DNA from: Asterella californica
Taxonomy: Eukaryota > Streptophyta > Marchantiopsida > Marchantiales > Aytoniaceae
Length of the DNA stretch: 64,000 bases
Direction of reading: 5' to 3'
NCBI GenBank assembly: GCA_036924285.1
Contig: JAYKYS010000001.1
Span: 1,845,501 to 1,909,500, forward strand
The notes beneath the pieces are model-generated. The model was not told the origin of the DNA, made no database searches, and was given only the letters and a program-made list of their open reading frames with translations. Positions 12,025 through 23,432 of this stretch are shown in pieces (the first letter of the stretch is position 1; the number at the start of each line of letters is the position of its first letter). The position numbers were made by a program, and so were the translations under genes.

Positions 12025-13015
12025 GAATTGTTCGAAGAGTTCAAATAGCTGATGATTGTGTGCTTAGAGGAACAAAAGGGGATAATTGTGTGCTTACGTG
12101 TTTCAAGAAAACACTTTAGACAAAAACCAAACTCACAAGTGCATCTAAGTGAAATTTCTAAAATACTTGGAGGGAATATTTATCGCAGAGGACAAAACTG
12201 AACTGCGGGTCGAAAGAAAAAAACTACAATTTTAAACAAAACTTGTACGTGCGCCTAGGAACTAATAGAATAAAGCTCCACGGCGAAAACGACTTTTAAT
12301 ACGAGGAAATAAGAAAAAGAGAACACTTTCGACTCAGTGTTCAAACGACTCCTCCTCCAGCTGTATAGCTTGGATGTTATTGTGTCTGTGCGGGGCCGAG
12401 TGTCCGACGCTGGCCTATGGTAGCCTTCCTTTCCTTCGTAACTCGCTGGCCAAAGATGACCACTCTGTCGATGATCAATCGGAGACCAACTACTACCTAT
12501 CAGACTTCGTAACACTGCCGCTAGTCTGGTGACATATATTTTAGAGGACGGTGCATGCTATGACAGTTTCGGGAGCTGACACATGGTGAGCTTCTAGGGC
12601 TCAAAAGAGTAATCTGAATAAGTACTATCTGGATTTGTATCATACAGCGTAAATGTGGATCTCCACCAGGGTCGACTGATCTTAATGTGTCCAAACAGCG
12701 GAAATTACATGTCTAAGTAGACTAGCTCTTTAGAGCCCGAGAAAGGGTGATGATGGCAAATACATATTCAACGCATGCGCAGTTGTTCTGTGGACGTTTT
12801 CTAACATTCAGTGAAGATCCGACCAACTATAACTGGTCCGCTGACGTAATTAAGATGCAAACTCAATTTGTACTTGAGATGAAGCGCATGAATTGGGTAT
12901 GGAATTCGAGATCGTATACATAGTCAGCTGAAATATGGAACTTTCATAATATAGACAACGTTCTTCGGGCTAAATTAGTCGAGAAATTCCCGCTAGCGCT
13001 TCGTTTTCTCCTCTA
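12025..13015. other. No gene recognised
   Basis: Moderate-GC sequence. A minus-strand open frame at 12255-12515 has no recognised motif. Nothing else is supported. Confidence 0.3.
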
Positions 13016-13860
13016 CTACTCAGGAACAAGAAGCGGCGTGGGGCCAGCGCCAGGTCTTCTACCACTTTGCCCAGGCGGTGTGGGATCTGAAGGCGCGGAC
13101 GTTGAGGCTTTAGAGCAATCCTTGCCACACGGCATCCTAATTTCACTTGGGCTTCTTCGAGTAAGGCCAAGTGAAATTTCAGGAATCATTTCCGTATAAA
13201 TAGTGGAGGAAGGGCTAGGTTCCAAATGCTGAATCAAATCAACCACCAGCATACCAGGAAGTGAGTAACTTTATACAGCAAAAACTGTCACAGGTCTGTA
13301 TATACTAAGCTCAAACACGATAAGAACTCGAGGCCTCAGTATTCACATTTTGTGCTTGTTCAACAATTTGTCTCCTGATGCCTAAGCAATTAGATGGTAC
13401 TCTTCTTGCACAGAATGCTTCAAGAACTGCACTGATAACTGGCAATAACAGAATGTCCATATTTACCGACCTCATGTAACCTGGTAATTTCTTCACCGTT
13501 TCGTTGTACGATTCCTGCAATTTCATGAAACCATTGTAAGTCTCACCTCACAGGACGCTATCTCTTAGTTATACGTTGCGGCCGCAAAATCGATTCGTTT
13601 GTCAACCGTGGCGTCTTCCTTATTCCCATGCATGCTCACAGAAGTGAAGAACTGGTAGCATAACAATCTATCGTCCAGAAACAAGCCAGCTAGCTAGGAG
13701 GAGGTCGTTTGAACCTGATTTTACGTTTCCGAATCCACCGCGAGAAGAGGCTTCAGCATTCTCTGACATCAAGCACGCTACGACGGCGAGCAAGATCAGA
13801 AACTGCAGCTTTATGGACCTTTTGACGTAATCCTCAGTTGCTGGTACAGTCGTCATCACT
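13016..13860 (-). CDS. Possible small secreted protein gene, spliced
   Basis: Three minus-strand coding-like pieces lie in order. The first (13859-about 13725) begins with two Met codons and has a hydrophobic stretch, LQFLILLAVVACLM, about 17 residues in, which could be a signal peptide. The second (about 13503-13311) follows an acceptor ending in TTGCAG and encodes a short helical segment that can end in TGA. The third (about 13224-13016) follows a TTGATTCAG acceptor and encodes a Pro/Gly/Arg-rich tail ending ...GAGPTPLLVPE. A short hydrophobic leader plus a proline- and glycine-rich tail resembles the layout of peptide-hormone precursors, but no known family motif is certain. The joins are inference, and it may be non-coding. 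Confidence 0.25.
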
Positions 13861-14852
13861 ATGATTACCTTGTCACCTTATTTTGAGAACATCTGCACTG
13901 GTTTCCTATCAATCGAAATAACAGTCGCAAACTCTGAGTTTACGGATATTGACAGAGAAATGGTAGAGGTCCGCCGCTGGTGAATCGATCTACTAAGAGC
14001 TCGTCACGTACATTTATGGTGCTCATGAGTCCAAAGAAAGCCGGAAGTACCGAGTCCTGGCGCCGAGTCAAGTTAAGACCGAGCTTTGACACGGCTGACA
14101 TTAAAGCTTCCCGCAGAAGAACAGAGAGTCATGCGGAGACATCTGCACCAAAGTTTTCGAATACTTTCTCGTGCTTGGACCTTTACTGTTCGTTTGATTG
14201 CCTTGCCTAACTCTGAAGATGCATGGCCCAATCAGCTTGAACCTCGTACCTCACAAAGAACAACCATTTTATATTAATGTACCCGTCAGTGAGCATAAAT
14301 CTTTCTAACCACTGAATAATATATCCATTCATGGAGATTCCCAAGACATCAGCTCAAAATGAGTCTTTCAGCAAGTGCTCCAAAAGCATGCGTGATCATC
14401 CGTACGGATCCCCGACTTCACTGTTCGTGTTGCTGGCGACAGATTGGGTTTCTTCCGGGGATTGACACATCATCGGAAGGCAATCTCGGCGGTTGTTCGG
14501 AGACTGAGCATAACGACACTTCCTATGTAAACATTGAGTCCACCACGTGCAAGGTTTACTTTGTGTGAAGCAACTTCCTCGTAGGCGTCTGTTTCGTGAT
14601 GGGATGGCACAAATTTCTCAGGCACAAAGCTTCCTTCCTTCCCCCATAGAATGAGGTTGTGGTCGTGGTCACTCCTCTGGTTTGGTATACAAGTTATTTC
14701 CCTGGTCGTTACAAACTTCACGGTGACTTGCGACGGAAGCTAACTGTGAGCTTTATGTACTGTAGTTTGCCGAAGACAAAAAGGAAAATTATTCACCGAT
14801 CAATGATCCAGCAGTAAAGGATGTACGGTATTCCCACAAGCTAAAAAATATA
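13861..14852. other. Coding-like fragments, unassigned
   Basis: A minus-strand frame at about 14721-14470 has coding-like composition with a Asp/His-rich cluster (RSDHDHNLILWG) and no start ATG. Plus-strand frames at 13980-14277 look like shadows. No family is recognised. It may be an exon of an unknown gene or captured sequence. Confidence 0.25.
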
Positions 14853-14938
14853 TAGTTTCTGGATTTTAATGGAGTCTAGTCAAGCATATGCATGCTAGTT
14901 TCTGGATTTTAATGAAGTCTAGTCAAGCATATTCATGC
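14853..14938. repeat. 43-bp tandem duplication
   Basis: Two units (14853-14895 and 14896-14938) both start TAGTTTCTGGATTTTAATG and contain AGTCTAGTCAAGCATAT. They differ at only two positions, so this is a recent duplication. Confidence 0.9.
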
Positions 14939-15006
14939 TAACTTTCCCTGCATTCTCATACACCCTGCATAATCACCTCCTCCATCATGATGAAGAATGC
15001 ATAGTA

Positions 15007-15136
15007 ACCTCCTCCACGTTCAGATGGAGGAGGTATATGCAAATCCATTAATTTATGAACTAACTTATGGAGTAGGTATATGCAAATCTATTAATTTATG
15101 AACTAATTCTTTCTCTAGGTTAGGTAATAAATTAAT
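15007..15136. repeat. Paired-palindrome repeat, copy 3 (B then A)
   Basis: Palindrome B (about 15008-15033) pairs CCTCCTCCA with TGGAGGAGG around CGTTCAGA. A short direct duplication (GGTATATGCAAATC, 15032 and 15076) separates it from palindrome A (15090-15136), whose outer arms are ATTAATTTAT and ATAAATTAAT. It has the same orientation as copies 1 and 4. Confidence 0.65.
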
Positions 15137-15499
15137 ATATATCAAATTTAATTATTTTATTCGTCCATGAGAACATTGTTTATAGTAGTACAATTGAAGT
15201 TTCAGTACACTGCACTTACAAGTTTTTGTTTCCACCCAGAACAGGTGTAACATTCACATTATAACTATTTAACTATAAGAATTTTAAATTTTAAATTATA
15301 ATTTTTTTTACAACTTTTCTTAATTGTTAATGAATGTTATGCATGTTTGGCTTACTGCACATTATGTTTTTATTTTTTCAAAAAAGTTCTTTTCCAAAGT
15401 CAATAGTTACGTACAACAAACTACTTGTAATAATTTTAAGATGATATTTTCGTTTATCTCTTTTTTCTCTATGCTCGAACATTCATTAAGTATGATGAT

Positions 15500-15575
15500 G
15501 CACCTCCTTCTGAATTATGCAAGGGTCTAATTTGTTACCTAACCTATCCGCAAGGAAGGGTTAGGCAATAAACTA
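15500..15575. repeat. Paired-palindrome repeat, copy 4
   Basis: Palindrome A (15528-15575) has TTGTTACCTAACC and GGTTAGGCAATAA around TATCCGCAAGGAAG. A worn B-like segment with CACCTCCTTCTGAA lies just before it at 15500. About 0.45 kb from copy 3 in the same orientation. Confidence 0.6.
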
Positions 15576-16480
15576 AATCTTCAGTTTAAAATATTTTTCG
15601 CTTAGGTTCTCGTTCATATAGTTTGTGGATCGCATGGGCATTTTGCAAGCACTTCATGTGTAGGTTTTGTCAGAACTCTCATTCGGATGTAATATATTTA
15701 TATATAAAAATGATTATAAAATTTATTATATAAACTAGATAATAATATTATAATATATAGTATATACCTATTATAACATTACAATATTATACAAATATCT
15801 TTTGAAATAAACCAACTTATACATTTGTGAAATAATCAAAAATTAGATACCATACATATTACCTTGAAGTTAACCCCTCATCGACCATGCATATTGAGAT
15901 CTCCTAGCAACCAATTAACTTAACGAATTTACCTCCCAATGCTACCGCTTGTCAGTTTTCATTTCTCGGGCGAGAGCTCCATGTGTATGTATATTTCATT
16001 TCCAGGATTAGATATATTACTGGAACATGAAGTTAAATGTGATTTTTACAAAGTTATAAAAGATAAACGTGGAGTTACATGGAATACTCGGAGAGAGAAT
16101 ATACGTCCAAAGCGTACATCTGGCTGCGGAAGGGAAACGGACGAGTGGGAGAAGCGGGGATTTCAAATTCTGCGATAGGCAAGTTGGGGGAGAGGCTTAG
16201 TCGTTCGCGGGAGGTCATGCTGCTGCTCGTCTGCTTACTTGGGACGCGCTCTTGCTGCCATCGGGTCGTAGTTGCACGATGTCGTGTTGTGGACCGGTTC
16301 CTATCTGAAATTCAGACTGCGATGCTTGTCGCTCCAAAGACACTCATGAGAAAGACAAGCTAAGCTCTAGCTTACGGACTTTTGGTATCATTTCGGATCT
16401 CCATTTTCATCGCACAGATGGGTAGAGCTAGTTGTCAGCTTTCCATAGGCACTTTGTCTACTTCGTTTGGACGCCTAGTG
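15576..16480. other. AT-rich spacer, then retroelement-like sequence
   Basis: 15690-15850 is very AT-rich. From about 15940 the composition becomes GC-richer. The segment 16282-16360 resembles 20238-20327 in the same orientation (shared words GGACCGGTTCCTA-like, CAATGCTT-like, ACGCTCAT-like), so it is a fragment of the LTR-like family (called R3 here). Open frames here have no recognised motif. Confidence 0.35.
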
Positions 16481-16670
16481 GAGAAGTTACAAGACTCGAA
16501 AGATGGAAAAAACAAGCTAGGCCCCACTTACGGACTTTTGACACAACTTCGGATATTCATTTCATCGCATAGATGGAGAAGTTACAAGACTCGAAAGATG
16601 GAGAAAACAAGCTAGACCCCAGCTTACGAACTTTTGGCACAACTTCGCAGAGAAAGGATTTTGGGAGCTT
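16481..16670. repeat. 95-bp tandem repeat, two units
   Basis: Units start at 16481 and 16576 with GAGAAGTTACAAGACTCG and continue through AAGCTAG and a TTACG-ACTTTTG stretch. A weaker, earlier related segment lies near 16360-16420. This repetitive block is probably the leader or LTR region of the gag-bearing element downstream. Confidence 0.75.
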
Positions 16671-17895
16671 CAGTGACCTGTGAAGGAGAGTTGGACCGTT
16701 CGGGCCGTTCTGGAGTCCAAACTTGCTGTCCTTGGATCCATTGGGATCAAAACAACGAGTTCTTCAGGAAATTGAAGACGCTATCAAGTTTCATCGGGCG
16801 GTTTGGGAGTTCTGAGTGAAATTGGCTCGTAGGAAAGCGCTTGCGTCTGATTTTCATCATCTGCGATATGAGATTAGGTTGTTCTTCACGATCGGTGAGC
16901 CAAGCTCTTCGTTCTTGGAGCCTACGTGACCAGGGAGTCTTCATCTACGCATAAGAGAAGCCAGTACGTGGATTAGATTGTTGGTTTGGGTGAGGTGAGC
17001 GAGTTTGAGTCGCAAGGAGTCCATTTACGTCAGTTTTTTGCAATCTGCGACCAAATTTCTTGCGTGGTTTTGCAAGAGGAACTCCAAACGGCTTGTTTGG
17101 AGTCTCGTTGGGTTCAAGGTAGCTAGATCTACCAACCAGAGAAGACAGATATCTGTTTAGATGATCCGTTTGTGCGGTGTGTGCGGTTTTAAATCGCAGG
17201 GAGGAGTTTTTGAAGGTTCGGTCACCTACGACCGAAAATCGACGATATCTCGACTGTCGAGAGTCGGATCTGAAGATTTCTTGGACCAACGGAGTCAAGG
17301 AAGGAGACCCTATCGACATCTGAAGATCACTTGGCGAAAGGAGAGAGTTCTCAGATAGATCTTTTTCGGTTCTTTCGCTACGGGTTTCGTCCTTTTGAGT
17401 TCGTTAGGGACCTAGTTGGTTATGTGCGGCTTGTGGTAGCTAGCTTTAGCTAAGAGCTTGTACATGGATGTGGTTTGGACTTGGGTTTCAATCGTGTGAT
17501 ACTGGTGCAGCTCTGTTTGTTAGCAAAGGGAAGTTTTTCTTGCTTTGAGCTACGCTTCGTTGATTTTGAGTCAAGGTTGAGATTCAGGGGTTCGTTTTAG
17601 AGGCTTGAAGCAGATTACAGACCGCTCTGGTTTGTTTCTCAGTTTTGTGTTCTTAGGAAGAAAGAACCGGCAGTGTACATACGTTTGGAGTTGATATATA
17701 TTGCAGCATTCGATTTTGTGGTTGTTTTTCTCTTCTTGTCTTTGTTCAGCACATAGCATCTCCACAACAAGGAACCTCGCGTTTTCCTGGACATCCTTCA
17801 CGCAATATCCGACACGATAGGGTGGTGAACTCGACGTGAAGGTCTGAGGTGGAGATTTCTTGTGTATGTGAACTTTGAAGAAGAGATTAGCAGTC
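16671..17895. mobile_element. Probable 5' LTR or leader of gag-bearing retrotransposon
   Basis: This 1.2-kb stretch immediately precedes the gag-like frame and contains no credible gene. I could not identify a primer-binding site or clear TG...CA termini, so the LTR boundary is not resolved. Confidence 0.3.
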
Positions 17896-18330
17896 ATGAG
17901 TGGGAATGAAAAAGGTGATGGAGATGGAGCTAGTGGTTCAGGTGGGTTGCCGAAGGTGCAGTTGGATCCGGCGACTGCATCGATGTTCCAAGCTTTCACT
18001 ATGTTCTTACGACAGCAACAGTCTGATGAGCGGAAGGAAGCTTTGACAACAAAGGCGCTACAAGCGGTGGTCAGCAGGATTAACCAGTTTGATGAGAGAG
18101 ATGTCTCAAGATATCTAAGGCATTATGTGAAGGAGATGGAGCTGAACCGGGTCTCAGAAGATGAGATGATTGAGACGTTTGAGTTAGCAGCAGCTCCAGA
18201 GATTAGAGATCATGTTAAAATGCTAACGAAGCATTTTAACAAGGATTGGGAGACATTTGCTCGTGCCTTGATGGATGAGTACTTCTTGGAGAACTCTGAT
18301 CGAGTCACCAAGAAGTCATTCTTGGAGTGA
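17896..18330 (+). pseudogene. Ty3/gypsy-type Gag, 5' portion, interrupted
   Basis: The reading frame starts at ATG 17896 with a Gly/Asp-rich N-terminus, then a helical region typical of plant retrotransposon Gag (QAFTMFLRQQ, SRYLRHYVKEMELNR, NKDWETFARALMDEY). It ends at an in-frame TGA at 18328-18330, about 20 bases before an inserted LTR-like sequence (18351-20424, opposite orientation). Gag/pol-linker coding sequence resumes after the insertion. The element is therefore broken by a stop and a nested insertion and cannot make an intact polyprotein. Confidence 0.7.
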
Positions 18331-18350
18331 GTTGAGCAACCAAGGAAGGT

Positions 18351-20424
18351 TGATAACACACTGATTGGATCAAGATAACTCCTATCATAATAGACCAAAA
18401 TTTATAGTTTCTAACATTTATAATTTGAAACGTCTCAAACTTTCATCTTTATCCGCATGTTTGATCTAAGTTTTGAGTGATCAAACAAGCTTCAAACTAG
18501 ACATGCAGCATACCATTAGAAAGGTTATCTTCCAGAGCTTCCAACAAGATAATGCATGCATGCAGCAAGCAACCATTGAGCTCGAGGCGTGGCACCAAAG
18601 ATAATGATACCTCGTAGTTAGAGATTCCTGATCAACAACTTTGACATAGTGTAACGCTTTCTTTGATTATGATCTCCGTGTCAAATTCACAACATAGCTC
18701 TTAGGACTCACTTGCAGCACATCAAAGAAGTTCTACCTCCAAAACCCAAGTTGTTTGTTCAAGATCATCCAAGAGATGTAGGTGAAATCACTATTCTTCT
18801 TAAGTCACTTGTAATCTAAACTTTGGCAACCTAGCTCAAACTTCCAACTGGGCTCAAACATCACAGGAAATTCCCTCTGACAAATTAATACTACTCTGTG
18901 AAATTTCAGCTTCAGACCTCAAACCAATTGCTCAAAATGCACCAAGTCTTTTGTCTATGCTAACTTATGAGCTTTACAGACCCCAGTGACTAAAATCCGT
19001 GAAACACGTTCTCTTAACTAAATGGGCTGAAATTTGACAAGTAGTAAGTTGATAGAGCACACTCCGGTCTTGGAAATTTTCACTTCGAGTCCAACCCCAT
19101 GCTCATGAAATAACTCAACCCTTGAATCCAAGCAAAATGGTTTTACTTTTGTCTCTCAACTGTTACCGTCAACTTCATTAGATCATTCCAATGTCAAACC
19201 CAACCCAAACGTAGGACTAATTTACATTAGTGCAACCAGCACGATGTCGACTATCTAACCCTTTTGACAAAAGCAAAAGATCATCTCTCAAACTCTTGAA
19301 GTACTCAAAAACGTGACTCGAGACATTGATTTGACTCCTTGACTTTGACATAACTGCACATTCAGAACTCCAAATTGATCGATCTTCCCTTCAGATTGTA
19401 GCCCAACTCGAGAGCTTTCCGACGAGATATCACAATCTACGAGTGATCCCCGAGAAGACCTCCAAAACTCCAAAACCGTCCTTAGAACTTGGATGAATTT
19501 GATTTGTAAAAAGTAGACAAATGAGAAAGAAGATTGGTTTACCTCCTACTAGCACTATAGATCGAGCTAAAACACTCTCACATCTTTAAAGCTTGAACCA
19601 AAATACCTCGGACCTCAAACTTAACATATGTAATCACTTTTGCTGTGCGATAATAATAATATGACACAAAAGTACGCGAGATTCAATACAAAGTTAAGAT
19701 AAAGACCTTGAATCGATCTATATTGAAAAGTACGACAAAAGAAAATGAGGAAGCCATCAATTGATTATAGTATTCCTCACCAAAGTTCCTCGTGATCCAC
19801 ACACGATGATTGATCTTTCATCCACTGTGACATCGGATATCAACCAAGACGATGAAAAAAATATTGGTTGAAAAGTTTAGGTCCATTCATCCATCAAAGT
19901 AAGATGCACATAGTCAAGTCTCATTTCTCCCCGTACGAGACAATCGTCAAGATCCTCAAAGTAGACAAGTCCATCAGCATTCTCATGAACTCTTCACCAA
20001 AGTACACAACAAACCATTGTTGAAAGTGATCGTGATGGATATAGTCAAGTTTGATCTGAAATGGATTCGAGAATGAAAGATCCAGAACTCGGATCAATCT
20101 TCCATCCATAAGTACAACTCTCTGAGCTCCTCACCCTCCATGTAAGACATTAAGAAACACTCGTGAAACATCACGCAAGGAAGAATACCTCCACGAACCC
20201 TCGACACTCTATCTTATATCCAAGAGCCACTCATGTTGTTATGTCGTGGACAAGTTCCTACCTGAAAATTAAATTTCAATGCTTAGCATTATCGTCTCAA
20301 AAACGCTCATAGGACTAAAAATGAGCTTTTTACACAACTACCTTACAAGAGGGAGTGATTTTTTGAAAAGAAGAGAAAGTCACATAAACGGATACGGGTG
20401 CCTTCATTCAAACCAGCTTCCGCA
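18351..20424 (-). mobile_element. Solo-LTR-like insertion, copy R2
   Basis: The block begins TGATAACACA and ends CTTCCGCA on the plus strand, so it has TG...CA termini. The flanking pentamers are nearly identical: AAGGT before and AAGGA after, each within an AAGGAAGG context. It contains no long coding frame. Its left end is homologous in inverse orientation to copy R1 near 10850-11056, and its right part resembles 16282-16360. At 2.07 kb it would be a long LTR. It sits inside a gag coding region, so it arrived after that element. Confidence 0.55.
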
Positions 20425-21140
20425 AAGGAAGGATGAAGAGATTGGTTGAGGAATACTTGACGTCGCATGCGATTGCAGCAGTTGAAGCTTCAACATACGA
20501 CACCGTGGTTGAGACCAACGAGGAAGATTTTTGTGAGCATGTGGTTTTGAGCGGAGTATGATCATCGGATATTTCCATGATGGAGAAAAGAGAAACTACC
20601 TCGTGAAAGGACTGTCGCTGCCATTCAAGGAACGACGAGATGAGAAGATCTCGTGGAGGCTCTACGAGTATATGCGTACATCGTCAAGAGCCAACACGAG
20701 GCTTTGGTTGATGAGAAGAGGAGACGAGAGTCAGAAGAAGCAGCAGTGAAAGGAACCTCTACCAAGAGTTAAACTCGGGGAGAGAAGTTCTGATAAGAAC
20801 TTCGTGATGCATGAACTCAAGATCTGCCGATAGATGATGCTCCTTCCACATCGAAGGAAAAAGTTACTAAGTAACATAGGGAGAAGGAGAAACTGGGTGC
20901 ATACAAATTGCAGTCTGATATCGAAGCCACAATGGATTTGAAGGGAGTTTTGGATGAACATGTGCTTAGTGCGAAGATTGATTTTATATTACGTGAGATC
21001 TTGAGTATTGTCAAGGATGAGTTTCATGATGTCATTATTGACATCATCAAATGCAAGCGCCAGATTATGGACGAAGCCGCTATGACGAACACGCTAGAGG
21101 CAAACGCATCAAGAGTAGAGGAGGATAATAGATACTATAA
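20425..21140 (+). pseudogene. Ty3/gypsy gag-pol linker region, continuation and 3' truncated
   Basis: Coding-like sequence in several frames after the nested insertion. The clearest part (20908-21120) encodes a helical, acidic/basic segment with words DLKGVLDEHVLSAKIDF, LREILSIVKDEFHD and KCKRQ. In plant gypsy elements this type of segment lies between the capsid region and the aspartic protease. Stops and frameshifts occur between 20500 and 20900. No protease, reverse transcriptase or integrase follows, so the element is truncated at about 21140. Confidence 0.6.
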
Positions 21141-22657
21141 ACACGGTAATAATAGAAGTCGGTTACTATTTGTTGATATCAGTATATCAATTTCTGATAA
21201 TTAACAAGCTACTCATCTCTAACTAAACAGAATTTATTATTATATTTAATTTAGCCCAATTTACTTTGAACTAAAATATTGCAGTTGATATTTTAGTTTA
21301 AATCCTATAGTTAGACTTATAGAAATAAATAATTTGAATTCCATGTTATTATTTTATTCTTTATTTTTTAGATAATTAAAATATATTCAACAATTTTGCT
21401 TTAAACTCTGAGTATGAGTATAAAAGCATAAAATAGAACATTCTGTTTTCTCGTTGTGTTATGTGACTCTGAAGAAAGGATTCTATTCTGTTCCGATACC
21501 TTCATCTTAACATTTCTCTTTCAATACCAAGTAGTTTGCTTTGAGTTGAATCATCACTTGTAAAGCTAGTAAATAGTTTTAGTTTGATACCTTATTTTAC
21601 ATATTCTAAGTTGAGATGAATACTCAATCACCAGAATCAGCTTTTGCATAACGGTTCAGTTTCTCAGTTATCTAAAAGTAAACCTGCAAAATAAGGTATT
21701 ATGGGTAACCAGGAGCACTTAATCATACCCGAGCTTTAAGTTGAGAAAATCAAATAAAGATATGATCTCAATTATAACTTAATAAATTAATATTAGAATG
21801 TTAAGACTATACTAATAATTATTTAATTAAAAATACATTGAAAAGCTCTATACATTAAAGAAATTCATATAAATAATAAACCATTGAAAATAAAATCATG
21901 ATAATATCATACATCACGTTCAAAGTCTATACTAAGGTGCTCCTTTGTAGTTAACTCATCCTAAGTTTAAAACAACTTTAAACAAAAGAACGTTTCATTC
22001 CAAAGAAAGCTAATCGATATCTTTCTATGGGATCAGTGCGTCCACTTTGTGCTAATTTCGTTCCGAGAAAAACTGTTGGACTACATAGATGGAAGAAAAA
22101 CATTATGGAAACCTACAGTTATTTTTCAAAGGGAGCAAGATTAGCATCTTGGACAACCCTTTACTAGAATTCTAGCAACCACTAAATTTTTGAAAGCCAT
22201 CACATAAAGAAATAGTCAAATGTTAACTTATTGTCTTGCATGCAACAATTCCTTAGAACTATCTTGAGTGAATACCTTAAGCTTGAAAGCTAATTTAGAA
22301 AATAAAGATCAAGAGTAAAAGAACAAATAAGGTTGATAACTAATCGAAGGAAGAACACTCATTGTTCATAGCTCACCATATTTAAAATACAATTTAATAG
22401 CAAAAAGAATCAATTTGCATTGAGTTTGTGTTGTGGGGAACTCAAAAGACAATAGAGAGAATAAAAGAATTCATATAATATGAGTCTAAGAGAAAAAGAA
22501 AAGAGAACTATGATCTAGAAGTTATAATAAAAGTAAGCTAAAGTTAGAACGAGGTGAAAAGAAATGAAAAATGAAGTGAACCAAAGAAATGCTTCATAAA
22601 CAATACATACTAGCAGTGGGATTATATGATAGGAGAGTGTATATTTTTCAAGGCTAC
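21141..22657. other. AT-rich intergenic, no gene seen
   Basis: Strongly AT-rich with no open frame of interest and no recognised RNA gene. Confidence 0.45.
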
Positions 22658-22745
22658 TTATTCACCTCATGTACACTTTGAAGTGTAAAAGGGTTTTAAT
22701 ATATGTTCTAACTCTTCCGGCGGGAAGGGTTAGAACATATATTAA
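22658..22745. repeat. Paired-palindrome repeat, copy 5, with near-perfect 50-bp palindrome
   Basis: Palindrome A spans 22696-22745. Each arm is 23 bases with a single mismatch around GGCG; the left arm starts TTAATATATGTTCTAAC. A shortened B-type palindrome (TACACTT/AAGTGTA, about 22672-22687, within TTATTCACCTC) precedes it. This is the best hairpin of the family. Confidence 0.85.
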
Positions 22746-23335
22746 TGTCTCCGTAAAAAGACGCAATTTGAGAATTAGTGTCTCGGTCTTATCTTCCTAG
22801 CAATGCATCAGCCCGGACTCTACTTATGAGTTATATTCTGCTAAGTTGGCTACTCCGAGACGAGTTAACATATATCACTTATGAATTTATTCAATTTTAT
22901 AATAATATTTTATTATAAAATATTTTAAAATATTTACACGTTTTTTGATAAGAGAAAACGAAATTCACTGTACAAGGCCGTTGGAGATGCTTATTTTTTA
23001 CTATTCATTGGGGAAAGGTACTCCTCACTTCGGCATGTACAATTTACTATACTTTCAGATGGAAAAACGGAAAGTAACATAATCTTGATTAGTGAATGAT
23101 ATGTATAAAAGAACATATCAAAATGAGAGGCTAAAAACCCTATCATTTTAATGCGTAAAACATATGAGATGCAGCCTCATTGAACATGAACTTAAAAATA
23201 ATTATAACCTGAACTCTAAGACAACTCTCAGCCGTTGCACCTTACGTGTGCCTTTCTCATGTTGTTTCACTCCATCAAAGAAATGTACTAGTTGCTCTCT
23301 AAGAAACATAAAAAATATGTATTCGAATACAAGTT
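22746..23335. other. Intergenic, upstream of tRNA-Phe
   Basis: AT-rich sequence with no supported gene. It ends directly at the tRNA gene. Confidence 0.4.
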
Positions 23336-23340
23336 GCGGG

Positions 23341-23383
<43 letters not shown>

Positions 23384-23408
23384 GCGTGTTCGATCCACGC
23401 TCACCGCA
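23336..23408 (+). tRNA. trnF-GAA: tRNA-Phe (anticodon GAA)
   Basis: A 73-nt cloverleaf: acceptor GCGGGGA/TCACCGC with discriminator A, D-stem GCTC/GAGC, anticodon stem TCAGA/TCTGA with anticodon GAA at 23369-23371, variable loop AGGTC, and T-arm with GTTCGATC. It has the plant cytosolic tRNA-Phe form, including the G5-A68 mismatch I recall as normal for that tRNA. No encoded CCA and no intron, so it is a nuclear gene. Confidence 0.97.
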
Positions 23409-23410
23409 TA

Positions 23411-23432
23411 GCATCTTTAAAGGATGCTTTTT
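23411..23432 (+). terminator. Pol III terminator after tRNA-Phe
   Basis: A run of five T residues at 23428-23432, about 20 bases after the tRNA, preceded by a small hairpin GCATC/GATGC around TTTAAAG. Confidence 0.7.

Noticed and set aside
13980..14277. Two overlapping plus-strand frames
   Set aside because: No motif, no splice context; composition resembles the complement of minus-strand coding-like debris.
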